Below are positions 49,990-60,524 of a stretch of DNA of 64,000 nt, one piece after another. Position numbers and translations under genes: made by a program. The DNA comes from Amoebidium appalachense. Taxonomy: Eukaryota; Ichthyosporea. The notes beneath the pieces were generated by a model that was not told the origin of the DNA, did no database searches, and was given only the letters and a program-made list of their open reading frames with translations. The DNA lies in assembly GCA_963693365.1 (NCBI GenBank), contig CAVNZM010000001.1, forward strand, positions 9,610,001 through 9,674,000. The letters run 5' to 3'. Every line of letters starts with the position of its first letter. Position 1 is the first letter of the stretch.

Positions 49990-51855
49990 TCACACTCCTC
50001 CTCGGTCTCCTCCCCTCCCTCCCCCTCCCCCCGTGTGTCTACGTGTATTTGCATCACTCCCCCCCCGGCCCCCTCCCCCCACCGACTTTTTCACACCACG
50101 ATTAAACTGAGGAATAACTCTCTTTGGCCGAGAGGGAGCACTAGGCAACTCCCTCTGCACTAATCTAGCCTCATAAGCACGAATAGAAAACGGGCAATCC
50201 AAATGAAACTCAGGCAACCACTGATCTTCCTGATAACCTCCCTCAAAACGAATTAAATAATAATTTACCTTACCTTCCTTACCTTCGATAACCTTTTTAT
50301 CCATAATTTTATCTACTGCAGCCTCCGATACATCCACCGACCCGTCATAGTCGGGGGTGAATGCATCTAACACTCGACGGCCCTCCGGCCGTTTAACCCT
50401 AAGGGCCCTATCATAATATTCCTTTATATCATCTACATTATAAAATCTAACATCACTCTCATTATCTAACCTCTGCACCTTATATTCCGTCGGACCTAAC
50501 CTAGCCACTATTTTATACGGACCGATAAAAAGAGGCAACCATTTCTTACCATACTTACGAAGACCTTCACCTTCACCCTTACCTTCCTGCTCCTGCTTAT
50601 ATCTCTTCTTCCTAGTATGATCCCTAATTAAAACTAAAGTACCCTCGGCAAATTCACGTAACGGACGTGTGGACACGTCTGTACGTGCCTGTGCCTGCTG
50701 TGTACGGGCCAGAGCTGCATCACGTGCAGCCCGGGCCCGGGTTAGTAGCTGCTCCCGGAACTCAGTCCAGTGGGGATAAGTTAGTCGGTCAGCCCCCCCC
50801 ATCGGCAAAAGTGCCGTATCTAACAAACTAATAGCCTCCTGCCCATAGACCAAATAAAACGGAGAAAAACCAGTCACAGCATGAGGGGTAGAATTATATG
50901 AATGAGCAATAAACCTAGACATATGATCCCAATCATTAGCCTCCACATCCACCATTTTGCCAAAGGACTTCTGAAACACTGCATGCCCACGTTCAGAGAT
51001 GGCATTTGCTTGAGGGTGATATGCAGACGTAGTGATATGAGCTACCCTTAAAATTTTACACACCTCCGACACCAACTGATTTAAAAACACACGACTCCTA
51101 TCCGTTAACAAAACACGAGGACAACCAAACCTAAGACAAATTTCATCCACAAAAATACGAGCAAACAAAACGGCATTAGCAGTGGGGAGAGGAAAAACTT
51201 CAACCCAACGAGTGGCCACATCGGTGACGGTAACAAGAACAGTGTTACCCTCAACCGTAGAATTAAAAGGACCGACCACATCCACTGCTACCCTTTCAAA
51301 CATACGAACATTAAAATCCCTAATAAACGACGGGCGGGAACGAGAGTGGGGACTCTCATTCCTTTCCTGACAATGCATGCATGACAACACATAATCCCTC
51401 ACCTCCCTACTCATACCCGGCCAAAAATACGAACGATTAACACGAAGCAACGTCCTATTTACACCTAAATGACCAGCCATGGGATGCTCATGCACCATAT
51501 GCAAAACCTCAGGCACAAGTGCCGTCGGGACCCAAACTCGGTGTCCGTCTGGCCCAGAACAATGATAAACTAAATCCTGCTCTACCTGACACATTTTTGC
51601 TAACTTAGCTACCTTAATCATCTGCCTTTTATTTGTAAATTTAATCGAATCAACCGGCCCCTTTAAATAATTCTTAACCAGACCAATCAACACATCTTCC
51701 TCCTGAGCTAAGATCAAAGCCGTAGGTGCTAAGGCAGGGGCCGAGCCATGAGACTCGGTCCCGACCTCAGACACCGACAAATACCTCCCCCCCTCTCCTA
51801 CACTTATAAGCAAGCAACCCCGGAACCCAAGAAGACACATCCACAGACACAGCAT
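49990..51855 (-). CDS. Gypsy-B integrase with chromodomain
   Basis: The frame opens near 51855 and ends at 49990. The H2C2 zinc-binding domain has GHLGVNRTL, YFWPGM and CMHCQ. The catalytic D,D,E core shows VAVDVVGPF, VLLTDRSRVF and ANAISERGHA. Near the C-terminus (about 50200-50330) VDKIMDKKVIEGK, YYLIRFEGGYQEDQWLP matches a chromodomain, the hallmark of chromoviruses, whose chromodomains in other lineages guide insertion to particular chromatin. The Gly/Arg-rich tail is partly encoded by poly-C. No independent start is needed; it is normally the end of pol. Confidence 0.92.
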   Translation of the reverse strand: MLCLWMCLLGFRGCLLISVGEGGRYLSVSEVGTESHGSAPALAPTALILAQEEDVLIGLVKNYLKGPVDSIKFTNKRQMIKVAKLAKMCQVEQDLVYHCSGPDGHRVWVPTALVPEVLHMVHEHPMAGHLGVNRTLLRVNRSYFWPGMSREVRDYVLSCMHCQERNESPHSRSRPSFIRDFNVRMFERVAVDVVGPFNSTVEGNTVLVTVTDVATRWVEVFPLPTANAVLFARIFVDEICLRFGCPRVLLTDRSRVFLNQLVSEVCKILRVAHITTSAYHPQANAISERGHAVFQKSFGKMVDVEANDWDHMSRFIAHSYNSTPHAVTGFSPFYLVYGQEAISLLDTALLPMGGADRLTYPHWTEFREQLLTRARAARDAALARTQQAQARTDVSTRPLREFAEGTLVLIRDHTRKKRYKQEQEGKGEGEGLRKYGKKWLPLFIGPYKIVARLGPTEYKVQRLDNESDVRFYNVDDIKEYYDRALRVKRPEGRRVLDAFTPDYDGSVDVSEAAVDKIMDKKVIEGKEGKVNYYLIRFEGGYQEDQWLPEFHLDCPFSIRAYEARLVQRELPSAPSRPKRVIPQFNRGVKKSVGGGGRGGSDANTRRHTGGGGGRGGDRGGV

Positions 51856-54800
51856 CTATTCCTTTCTGCTCACTCGCCCCCCCTTCCCCCCCCTCCCCCC
51901 CCCGTCTCTCACTATCCCCCCCTCCCCCCTCCTTCTCTTCTTCAAACAAAATATAAGCAGCACGAGAGAGAGCATCACAGTCGACCATTGTTTCACCCTT
52001 GGCATAAAACAATTTATAGGAGAACTCACCGAGAGCCGCGGCCCACTTCTGCATCCTCTCGTTGACCAGACGAGTGGTGCCGGCCATGGCTAGGCAGGGC
52101 TTGTGGTCGGTGTAGACCTCAAACGTCCTGCCTGCGAGTATATACCTCCATGCCTGTGAGACTGCCCAAAAGATAGCATGGGACTCTCTCTCCGGATTGC
52201 TATATCTACGTTCACTTTTACTAAATGAACGACTAGCATAAGCAATCACTCTATCCTGCCCCTCCTGCACTTGATATAACACGGCCCCCTCAGCAACCTT
52301 ACTTGCATCGCACCGAACTTTAAACATCCCCCCCCCGGCCGAAAAATCAGGATGAACAAGCATACTCGAAGACTGCAAAGCTAACTTAAGCTTTTCGAAA
52401 GCAGAAACAGCATCAACATTCCAATCTATTCTATTCTTCTTCTCCCCCCCCGTCTGACTAGTTAACGGCAAAGCAAGCATACTATAGTCCTTAATATAAC
52501 GACGAAGATAATTAGTTAAACCTAAAAATTGCCTTAGTTGAGTGACAGTCTGAGGACGGGGCCACTCAACTATGGCCCGGATTTTCTCCGGATCAGGGGA
52601 AAGACCATTACTAGACACAATATGACCTAAAAACTTAACCTCCGGCACACCAATCACAGTCTTGCTACCGCTAATACGAAGACCAGACTCACCCAAAGCT
52701 AAAAATACTTTTTCACAATTATTAACTAACTCCTCAAATGACCTACCTTTAATTAAAACATCATCCAAATAAGGGTGGCATACATCCAAATGAGGGTGGA
52801 GAATTTTATACATTACCCGGCACAACATAGCTGGAGAGGAGAGCAAACCCATCGGCACCACCTTGTACTGGAACAGCTGGTCACCCAGTGCAAAGGCAGT
52901 CTTCTCCTTGCTGCTCTCCTCCAACCTTATCTGCCAAAAAGCTGCTTTTAAATCAAGTTTAGCAAAGTGAGTATAGCCGTGCAGCTGTGAAAGCTGCTCG
53001 TCTATGTTAGGGAGAGGCCATTGGTCTGCCTTAGTGATCCGATTCAGAGCCCTGTAATCGTTCACTAGGCGCCAAGACCCGTCGGGCTTCTTAACCAATA
53101 GCACCGGACTTCTCCACGGACTCGAACTATGCTCCACATGACCCTTTTTTAACATATCACTCACTATTATTAGCGCATCCGACAATTTATACTGCTCCAT
53201 TCTATAGCTAGGCATCACTACCGGCCTATTATCACCTGTGTCGATCTGCATTTCAAACCCTTTAACGAAGCCTACTTCGTTATCATCGGCCAGAAATGCA
53301 AACCGAGTCCTATCAAATAACTTAGCTAGCAATTTTTTCTGTTCTACCGTCCAATCCCCCTCCTTCATACCAAACGGCAATACTAACTCCGGGTTACCCC
53401 CATCACAAGTGGATGCATCCTTATTCACCGGAGTGCCACTTAACATTTCACCTCCTGTATTACATCGGTGCTGCTCGGGGTGAGGTTGAGGTACCTCCGG
53501 ATATAGGCGGTCACCCTTAGCACCCCCCCCTCCCCCCGGCACACCAATGCCCCCGGGCAATTCCTGATGAGTTAGTGCATGTATGTGGGGGGCCAGGTCT
53601 GTGGCCACCCTGCCCCCCACGGTGTTGGTTAACCCGTCAGATCCACGGGTTAGACCAACACCCTCCCCCCTTGCCTGCACATTCTCACACCCGGGGTGAC
53701 CCTCCTTCCTCTTGGGGGTCGGGGGAGTGGGACCGGTGCTGTCCCGGTCCCCCCCCCCATCGTGTCGGGTGACATTTTGGTGGCTAACGTTAAATAAAGT
53801 TGTTCCCCCTCCTCCTGAGTCACCCTTCGAGCCGGCATCCTCCTTTTGGGTAATAAGAGAGACCTCTATACTACCAATCTCATTAGTGAAACTACCGACG
53901 GAAACACCTGACCTAATCACTATAGGCTCGATGCCCGGATTCACTAATTCTATTTCTATTGTCTTATCCGGCCATACCCTACTAAGGGTCCATTGGGCCA
54001 CCTCCTGAAATGGGGTTTTCGGAGTAAAAACCCCTAAATCCCCTATCCTAACATGATTGCCGGCCCGGACACGTACCGTTTGGCACTGATAAGGCTCGAT
54101 TACTACTTCAGCTACCGTTCTAGCACCAGACTGATAACCGTCGAGCCCATCATGGGTTTTAATTTTAACGCCGGACTGCAATTCTAAAACATTCGTACGT
54201 TCAAACAAAGCATTCACATGTCTACGGAAAAATGGGGCTCCCAACAAAACACTTTGAGCTAAATCCTTAACCACATAACAAGCAATATGCATAGCCTGGC
54301 CACCTATCTCACACGGCAACACACAAACACCTTCCACAGACATACTACTATTATTAGCACTACCTAAGGCTGTGCTAGAAGCATCTAATATAGGAATTTC
54401 CCCCCCGGCCTGATTAAAACGACGAATAAACGAAGCATGCACACAATTAACCTGAGCCCCTCCATCGAGCAAAGCAACAGCCTTCAACTTACCATCAGCT
54501 AACCATACGTCTATATAATGCCGGCTAAAACCAACTAAATCCTCCTCCAATTCAAGCAACACATCATCACTCACTCCCAATCCCTGCCCACGAAGACTCA
54601 CACCCTCGATACCTATGTGCAACATACCTACCTGTGGTGCCTGCACGGGTGGGGTGGGGTGTGTATGTGATGTGGGTGGTGGTGGAGTGTGTGTGTGTGA
54701 TGTGTGGGTGGGTGGTGTGTGTGTGTGTGGTGTATGTGTGGGTGTGTGTGTGGGTGTAGGTGTGTCTGCAACCGTCGTATGTTGTTGTGGTGGTGTGTTT

Positions 54801-54967
54801 CTATGTGTCTGTGCCTTCCCCCCCCTTCCCCCTTTACTCGTGTGTGTCCCCCCCCTCCCGGAAACAATGGCACAGAAACCCCCTCCGGTGTGGTTAGAAC
54901 AAACACCGGGTTGGGACAAGAAACACTGAGACCATCCACTTGTGGCTGGGGAACCTCCCCCAACCAC
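51767..54967 (-). CDS. Gypsy-B protease, reverse transcriptase and RNase H
   Basis: 1066 codons from the first Met. Residues 50-110 are a low-complexity Thr-His-Pro stretch encoded by (CA)n-like DNA (54640-54800). The protease motif ALLDGGAQVNCV (about residue 165) has D-G-G-A where D-[ST]-G-A is usual. RT motifs follow: LVKKPDGSWRLVNDYRALN, FAKLDLKAAFWQIRL, FQYKVVPMGL and catalytic YLDD (about 52761-52772). RNase H shows FKVRCDASK, ERESHAIFWA and YTDHKPC. The frame stops about 90 nt inside the integrase frame, near a poly-C run at 51785. Confidence 0.93.
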   Translation of the reverse strand: MVGGGSPATSGWSQCFLSQPGVCSNHTGGGFCAIVSGRGGTHTSKGGRGGKAQTHRNTPPQQHTTVADTPTPTHTPTHTPHTHTPPTHTSHTHTPPPPTSHTHPTPPVQAPQVGMLHIGIEGVSLRGQGLGVSDDVLLELEEDLVGFSRHYIDVWLADGKLKAVALLDGGAQVNCVHASFIRRFNQAGGEIPILDASSTALGSANNSSMSVEGVCVLPCEIGGQAMHIACYVVKDLAQSVLLGAPFFRRHVNALFERTNVLELQSGVKIKTHDGLDGYQSGARTVAEVVIEPYQCQTVRVRAGNHVRIGDLGVFTPKTPFQEVAQWTLSRVWPDKTIEIELVNPGIEPIVIRSGVSVGSFTNEIGSIEVSLITQKEDAGSKGDSGGGGTTLFNVSHQNVTRHDGGGDRDSTGPTPPTPKRKEGHPGCENVQARGEGVGLTRGSDGLTNTVGGRVATDLAPHIHALTHQELPGGIGVPGGGGGAKGDRLYPEVPQPHPEQHRCNTGGEMLSGTPVNKDASTCDGGNPELVLPFGMKEGDWTVEQKKLLAKLFDRTRFAFLADDNEVGFVKGFEMQIDTGDNRPVVMPSYRMEQYKLSDALIIVSDMLKKGHVEHSSSPWRSPVLLVKKPDGSWRLVNDYRALNRITKADQWPLPNIDEQLSQLHGYTHFAKLDLKAAFWQIRLEESSKEKTAFALGDQLFQYKVVPMGLLSSPAMLCRVMYKILHPHLDVCHPYLDDVLIKGRSFEELVNNCEKVFLALGESGLRISGSKTVIGVPEVKFLGHIVSSNGLSPDPEKIRAIVEWPRPQTVTQLRQFLGLTNYLRRYIKDYSMLALPLTSQTGGEKKNRIDWNVDAVSAFEKLKLALQSSSMLVHPDFSAGGGMFKVRCDASKVAEGAVLYQVQEGQDRVIAYASRSFSKSERRYSNPERESHAIFWAVSQAWRYILAGRTFEVYTDHKPCLAMAGTTRLVNERMQKWAAALGEFSYKLFYAKGETMVDCDALSRAAYILFEEEKEGGGGDSERRGGEGGEGGASEQKGIDAVSVDVSSWVPGLLAYKCRRGGEVFVGV

Positions 54968-55208
54968 AAAACATTCACACCATTCATACCTTTGGTAGAG
55001 TCACCCCACAAACATTCATGCCATACCACCTCGACGCTGTCTTGAGGACCCACGACGATGCCCGGCTCCCACACGTATCGGGGCGGTGAGGGGGCAAAGG
55101 GAAGCTTAACCTGGGGTGGGGGAGGGTGAAGGTTCTCTGCAACCTGGGGGGGACCGATACTGTCCCCCCCCCTCCCTCAGTGACCCCAGCTTCCCCCTCC
55201 CCCGGAAC

Positions 55209-56543
55209 TCAATAGCTCTTGTAACTACGGCAATATGCAGCAGAGTGCCCTTGCCGGCCACAAAAGTAACATGCACCAAAGAAGGGGCCAGGGGGGACTT
55301 CAAAACCTTGGCGCAAAGCATAACCGGGAGCCCGGTCATGCTGGGGGGGCCCACCGTGTGCACCACGGCCCCCCCTTCCCCCCTGCCCCCCTCGGCCTCT
55401 CTCACCACCATTTCCACCCCTCCCTCTACCCTGCCCACCACCACGAGCAAGATAAGGGGCAAACCTCTCGGTGAACTGCTGCTGTTGTCCTCCACGTCCA
55501 CCTCGGCCACGACCGCCGTGTCCACCCCGGTCGCCGCCACGGCCACCTCGGAAGCCGAAGCCCCCTCGGCCAGAAAAGACGGCCTGGGAGAGCTCGGCAA
55601 CCTGCTTGACCAACATGGTGAGTGCATCTGGCTGTTCACCCTCTTTTTTCTCTTTTTCCCCCTTCTGTCCACTCTCCTTCTTTTTCTTGTCTACTTCCAT
55701 CACCTCCTTTTTATCCCTCTTATTGAACTTCACCTCGTGCATGGCAAGCAAGTGACGTTTAACATGCAACACCACCTCATCTACATCATCATGCTCCCCA
55801 AACATGCGTGCAGTGTCTGTGTTTACAGAGAGAGCCTTACGAGCAAACTCGAATTTTTCCCTATCACTCACGTCACCAGCTAACTCACAAAGGTCCTCAA
55901 AGACCCGATATTCCCTCTCAAAGAATGCACGAGCTTCTACGGGGGACATATCTAGTGTGGGAAAGGTATACTTCCATTCTCTGAGCTGGGCCCGGAAGGT
56001 ACGGCGCCGGTCGGCCGTCAGGTATCGGCCGACGAGCCGGGCCGTATACTCGAGCTCGTTTTCCGGCCGTGTGAAGGCCTCGAGCTCCCCGTCCACGTCG
56101 TCGGTGCTGTTCTCGTCCTCGTCGTCGGGGATGAACCGTGCGGCCAGACGTTTCTGGCCGAGTGTCCGGGACACCATCTCGTCCCTCCCCTCGTCGTACT
56201 GCTGCTCGTATATACGAGCCGTCACCTGGGGGGCCTGCTCGGCCCGGTACGGGTGCTCCTCCATCAGGGTGCATAAGTCGGCCATTGTTTTGTGGTCGAT
56301 GCACTGTTTGATCATTAAGCACGAGGCCGCCACAGTGGGGGCCTTCTTTGTGTCTAACACTAGTGTGGGTGTGTTAGCTAGGAGTGTCCTAAGCCACCTA
56401 GGGATTTCCGAGTCGTGTTTGAGTGTAAAACTGAAAGCTGTGGTCTGTCTAACGTCTAGTGTATGAACCTGTGGTACCTGTGTGTGCAGGGAGCTATCCT
56501 CCGCTGCCAATGCGTAGAACATGTCTACGTTAAACTTAGCCAT
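55209..56543 (-). CDS. Gypsy-B Gag
   Basis: 444 codons, ATG at 56543, about 160 bp after the 5' LTR. An N-terminal half with an acidic segment and helical regions resembles gypsy capsid. A Lys/Glu-rich linker follows, then a long RGG-type Gly/Arg tract (minus strand, about 55320-55580) and a C-terminal CCHC knuckle CYFCGRQGHSAAYC just before the stop. The strong RGG box is an RNA-binding feature unusual in length for Gag. Confidence 0.88.
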   Translation of the reverse strand: MAKFNVDMFYALAAEDSSLHTQVPQVHTLDVRQTTAFSFTLKHDSEIPRWLRTLLANTPTLVLDTKKAPTVAASCLMIKQCIDHKTMADLCTLMEEHPYRAEQAPQVTARIYEQQYDEGRDEMVSRTLGQKRLAARFIPDDEDENSTDDVDGELEAFTRPENELEYTARLVGRYLTADRRRTFRAQLREWKYTFPTLDMSPVEARAFFEREYRVFEDLCELAGDVSDREKFEFARKALSVNTDTARMFGEHDDVDEVVLHVKRHLLAMHEVKFNKRDKKEVMEVDKKKKESGQKGEKEKKEGEQPDALTMLVKQVAELSQAVFSGRGGFGFRGGRGGDRGGHGGRGRGGRGGQQQQFTERFAPYLARGGGQGRGRGGNGGERGRGGQGGRGGRGAHGGPPQHDRAPGYALRQGFEVPPGPFFGACYFCGRQGHSAAYCRSYKSY

Positions 56544-56581
56544 TGTGTGGTGTGTGCCCTAACTCGTGTGGTTGTGTTTAT

Positions 56582-56625
<44 letters not shown>

Positions 56626-56706
56626 TTGAGGTGTAGCAACAGCCCAGAAGGAACTGTCACCGCGTTACCCTAGCGCGAAAAACCGCACTAAAAGAAAGGT
56701 GTAGCT

Positions 56707-57425
56707 TGTCGTATCCTAATGTATGTGTACTAGAGACGCGGCACTCTACTAAGTGTACACACACGAAAAGGAACGAACGTGTACAGAAAAACGGTAAAGT
56801 TTATTAAGACCAGGCTCCGACGGGCAAACTTAGATCCGTACGGATTGAGTCTAAGTTACGACTGAGGCCATCAAGGCCGTGCCCTACAAGATCATCATCA
56901 CCTGGCCCCCTACGATGCCACATTCCATTAACATTCCGATCTACTTTTATCGTGCGCCTGCACGAGCTAAGTCGATCTACTCAACTAATATATTTATCCA
57001 AGTCTCACCCCTCACCCTCCCCCTAGTGGCACCGCAGAGTCTAAATCTACATTTCATACTATCCTCCCCCCCCCTCCCTCCCCCCCTTTCCTCTACATCT
57101 AAATATATAAATACGTTTGGCAACATATACTATCAAACCTTGCCAATCCTTACAAAAGGGCTTCTGCCCGAACAATGACATTCCTAAGTCCTCCTACGAT
57201 CTATCCTACACACTAATTAGAATTCTATTGGACGGCTGTCCCGGCTGACGTGGTCCAATGCCCTGCGCCGGCAGAGGCAAGATGCACGCAGCTGTACAGC
57301 TATCTTGAGGCCCCGGACTTGATCTTGATGATCTGTGGACCCGGGCCACCCCCCCCCCCCCCCCCCCCCCCCCGATCTCGATCGTAGACTTAGGCTAATC
57401 TGCTGAGACGGATTAGTATATGTCA
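56707..57425 (-). repeat. 5' LTR of gypsy-B
   Basis: 719 bp; same ends and sequence as 49072-49786 with a slightly longer poly-C run. A poly-A/T run at 56586-56615 lies between LTR and gag. Confidence 0.92.
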
Positions 57426-57430
57426 GCCAG

Positions 57431-60030
57431 CGAAGCTCGACAGAGTTCATTCTGATGTGGCAGGACCGTTCAACAAGGAGTCGCTGCAAGGTTCCAAGTA
57501 TTATGTCACCTTCATCGACGACAAGACAAGGTTCACTACGGTGTACTTCATGAAACATAAATCCCAAGTGCATACTTACTTCAAGAAGTACAAGGCACAC
57601 GTAGAGAAGCAACACGGTGCCAGCATCAAGATTCTGCGTTCCGACAACGGGGGTGAGTACACCTCCACTGAGTTCAAGTCGTTCCTGGAAGCGTGCGGCA
57701 TTGAACATGAGGCGACAGTCCCTTACACACCAGAGCAGAATGGTGTAGCAGAGAGGGCTAACAGGACCATTGTCGAGACGGCGCGCTGCATGCTGCAGTC
57801 AGCAGGCATGAGTATGGGGTTCTGGCAGCTGGCAGTACAGGCAGCTGTGTACATCAAGAACCTGACGCCAACCACAGTACTGGGTGGCATGACACCTTGG
57901 GAGGCATGGTATGGAGAGAAGCCCGATGTTAGCCATCTACGTGTATTTGGTAGCAAGGCATTTGTCCATGTGCCGAAGGACGAGCGCAGGAAGCTAGACG
58001 CCAAGAGTCGGGAGTGTAAATTCGTCGGCTACACAGGTGACAGCAAGACGCACTTGTTGTGGGACACCGAGGCGCGCAAGACTATCGTCGGGCGAGATGT
58101 GGTGATCGATGAATCATGCACCCCAAAGGCCGGTATTCCGGTGGTGCAAGATGAGCCAATGGAATTGCTGATGCATAAGCCAATCGGAAATCAGCGGAGC
58201 TTGGAATCGAGGGATCCAATCAGCGCCAAGAAGCAACATTCCTTTCGGAAGCCTGCAATCGGCACTGACAGTGGATATGATTCAGATGCTATCGGCGACG
58301 GCGCGGGCGAGGACAGCGGCGATTCGGACGCGGCAGGGTCAGGAGACGAGGAAGATAGTGCAGAGTTGCAGGTTGCAACCAGAAGTGCTTATCCGTCTAT
58401 GACTACAAGGCGCGGTGGGACCTACGGCATCAACGCAGGCATAGTAGAGTACCGCGACAGTATCAGCATGGCAATTGAGAGTGCTGATAGCAATGAGGAT
58501 GACCCTGTGACACTGGAAGAAGCAATCTCCAGGCCAGATGGTGCAAAGTGGAAGGCTGCGCTGGACGAGGAGTACGAATCTCTAGTCAAGAATGGGACAT
58601 GGTCACTGGTGCCACTCCCACCAGGTCGTCGGGCAGTTTCCTTCAAGTGGGTCTTCAAGATGAAACGCAACGCCGACGGCAGTGTCGAGCGCTACAAGGC
58701 CCGTAGTGTGGCCAGGGGCTTCTCTCAGCAAGAGGGGATAGACTACGAAGAGACCTTTGCCCCGGTGGCCAAGTTCACCAGCTTCAGACTTCTCTTCGCT
58801 ATGGCAGCGGCAGAGAACATGCACCTCACACAAATAGATATCGTCCGACGAGTCACGGCGTTCCTCAAGGGCGACATCAAGGAAGAGCTGTACATGCAGC
58901 AACCGCGTGGGTACGAGGTACCCGGATTCCGAAAGGAAGACTATGTGTGTCGTTTGCACAAAAGTCTGTATGGCCTCAAGCAAGCAGCAAGGTGCTGGAA
59001 TGAGAAGATGCATGAGGCTATGGTCGATCTTGGCTTCACACGTGTGGAAGCTGATCGATGTGTCTACTTCAAGGTCAACGGAAGTGGAAAGACGGTGGTG
59101 GCTGTGCATGTGGACGACATGCTAGTGGCGGCGTCGACAGATGATCTTATTCAAGAATTCGTCAGGCAGGTTGCGACGAAGTTCTCCGTCAAGGTGATCG
59201 GCGAGCCAAAGCTGCTACTCGGTGTGCAGGTCAGTCGTGACGCTGCAACAGGCGATATAAAATTGTCACAGGAAACGTACATCAAGTCATTGATGCGGCG
59301 CTTCAACATGGTCGACTGCAAGGCTAAGTCAACACCGCTACCGGAGCGATGTGTGTTGAGCAAGGCCATGAGTCCGGCAAGCGAGGAGGAGAGAGTGGCG
59401 ATGCGGCAAGTTCCTTATGCCAGAGCTGTGGGCTCCTTAATGTACGCAATGGTGGCCACCCGGCCAGACATTGCACAAGCAGTGGGGGAACTTAGTAAGT
59501 TCGTGAGCAACCCGGGACTTCAACACTGGGACGCAGCCAAACATCTTCTCCGGTACCTCAAGGGGACAACCAACTACGGGATTGTCTACCGCGGAGGAGG
59601 GAGTACAACAGTGGAGGGATTCACTGACTCCGATTACGCTGGCAACTCCGACGACCGTAAGTCGACGAGCGGATACATCTTTACTGCCAATGGATCTGCC
59701 ATCAGCTGGGGCAGCAAGCAACAGAAGACTGTGGCTACTTCATCTACAGAGGCGGAGTATATGGCTACGTGCCTGGCAGTCAAAGAGGCTAAGTGGCTAC
59801 GACAGCTGCTGGGGCAGCTGGGCTACGATATGAGTGAGGCGACCATCATCTACGCCGACAACCAGGCCAGCATCAAGCTTGCAAGGAACCCGATGCTCCA
59901 TAACAGGAGCAAACACATCGACGTTCAGTACCACTACACCCGTGAGTGTGTGGAGAATGGGGATGTAGAACTTGTGTATTGCAGCACGAACAGTAACGTG
60001 GCCGACATGTGCACCAAAGCTTTAGCCTAG
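57431..60030 (+). CDS. Copia integrase core, reverse transcriptase and RNase H (3' part of gag-pol)
   Basis: Continues the frame cut at 49071. Integrase D,D,E core: HSDVAGPF, LRSDNGGEYTS, YTPEQNGVAERANR. RT: FKWVFKMKRNADGSVERYKA, TFAPVAKFTSFR, LYGLKQAARCW and the catalytic VHVDDM. The first catalytic Asp segment reads QIDIVRRVTAFLKGD, three residues longer than the family's Q-M-D-V-K-T-A-F-L-N-G (extra codons about 58843-58854). RNase H: GFTDSDYAGNSDDRKSTSGY, STEAEYMA, DNQASIKLARNP, RSKHIDVQYHYTRE. Ends at TAG 60028-60030. Confidence 0.93.
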
Positions 60031-60213
60031 GGAGACTTAAGTTGGTGCAGCATCGGCAGGCCATCGGCATGGCTGAGTAAGAACTACAAATAGTGTAGTG
60101 TTAATGTTCGTGTAGTAGGTGTTATATGTGTTAGTATAGTAGCATAGTTTTAGAGTTGCATCTTAGGTTTAGGTTGCATGCGGTACATAGATAGAACACA
60201 GTGCAAGTGGGGG

Positions 60214-60519
60214 TGTCGAACAGGATAGCCATCCGGTATGCCCTGCGTTAGCGTAGCACTAGTGATCGGGAATATTCGAGATATTCGGGATAAACTGGTG
60301 GATAGGTTCACGATAGATCAGGATAGATCTAGAAGAGTCTAGAAGATTCTATTGGAGTGTTTTGATTGGTAGCGACTAGATCCATAGCGGCGGGTAGACC
60401 AATCGGGAATAGTATGTAACATTCCAGTGAGCCAGACCACAAGTATATAAAGGTCCCGGCAGGCCAGTCAATGCAAGTCAGCAAATAATAAAGTCTCACA
60501 GAGAAACCTCTAAGTTACA
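60214..60519 (+). repeat. 3' LTR of the copia element
   Basis: 306 bp, preceded by a purine run (AAGTGGGGG). Followed by TAATC (60520-60524). Confidence 0.9.
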
Positions 60520-60524
60520 TAATC

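Larger units (their letters stand above)
49072..57425 (-). mobile_element. Inner Ty3/gypsy chromodomain retrotransposon (gypsy-B), full length
   Basis: 8354 bp, inserted into the copia gag-pol frame in opposite orientation. Target duplication GCCAG at 49067-49071 and 57426-57430. LTRs (49072-49786, 56707-57425) have TG...CA ends and appear to differ only in the length of one poly-C run, so this is the youngest insertion. Gene order on the minus strand: gag (56543 to 55209), protease-RT-RNase H (54967 to 51767), integrase with chromodomain (51855 to 49990), then a polypurine tract. The three reading frames are all different, implying frameshifting or homopolymer length errors. Confidence 0.95.
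47216..60519 (+). mobile_element. Ty1/copia retrotransposon, interrupted by a gypsy element
   Basis: LTRs 47216-47523 and 60214-60519 start TGTCGAACAGG and end AAGTTAC(G/A). They differ by only two small indels and the last base, so insertion was recent. Without the nested element the copia unit is 4945 bp, a normal size. Its single gag-pol frame would run 47571-49071 plus 57431-60030, 1367 codons including the stop, with no internal stop once one copy of the inner target duplication is set aside. It sits in opposite orientation to its host gypsy-A. Apart from the insertion and one odd three-codon insertion in RT it looks intact. Confidence 0.93.

Noticed and set aside
55804-56466. 220-codon plus-strand ORF opposite Gag
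   Set aside because: Antisense shadow of gypsy-B gag, which has recognisable capsid and CCHC features.
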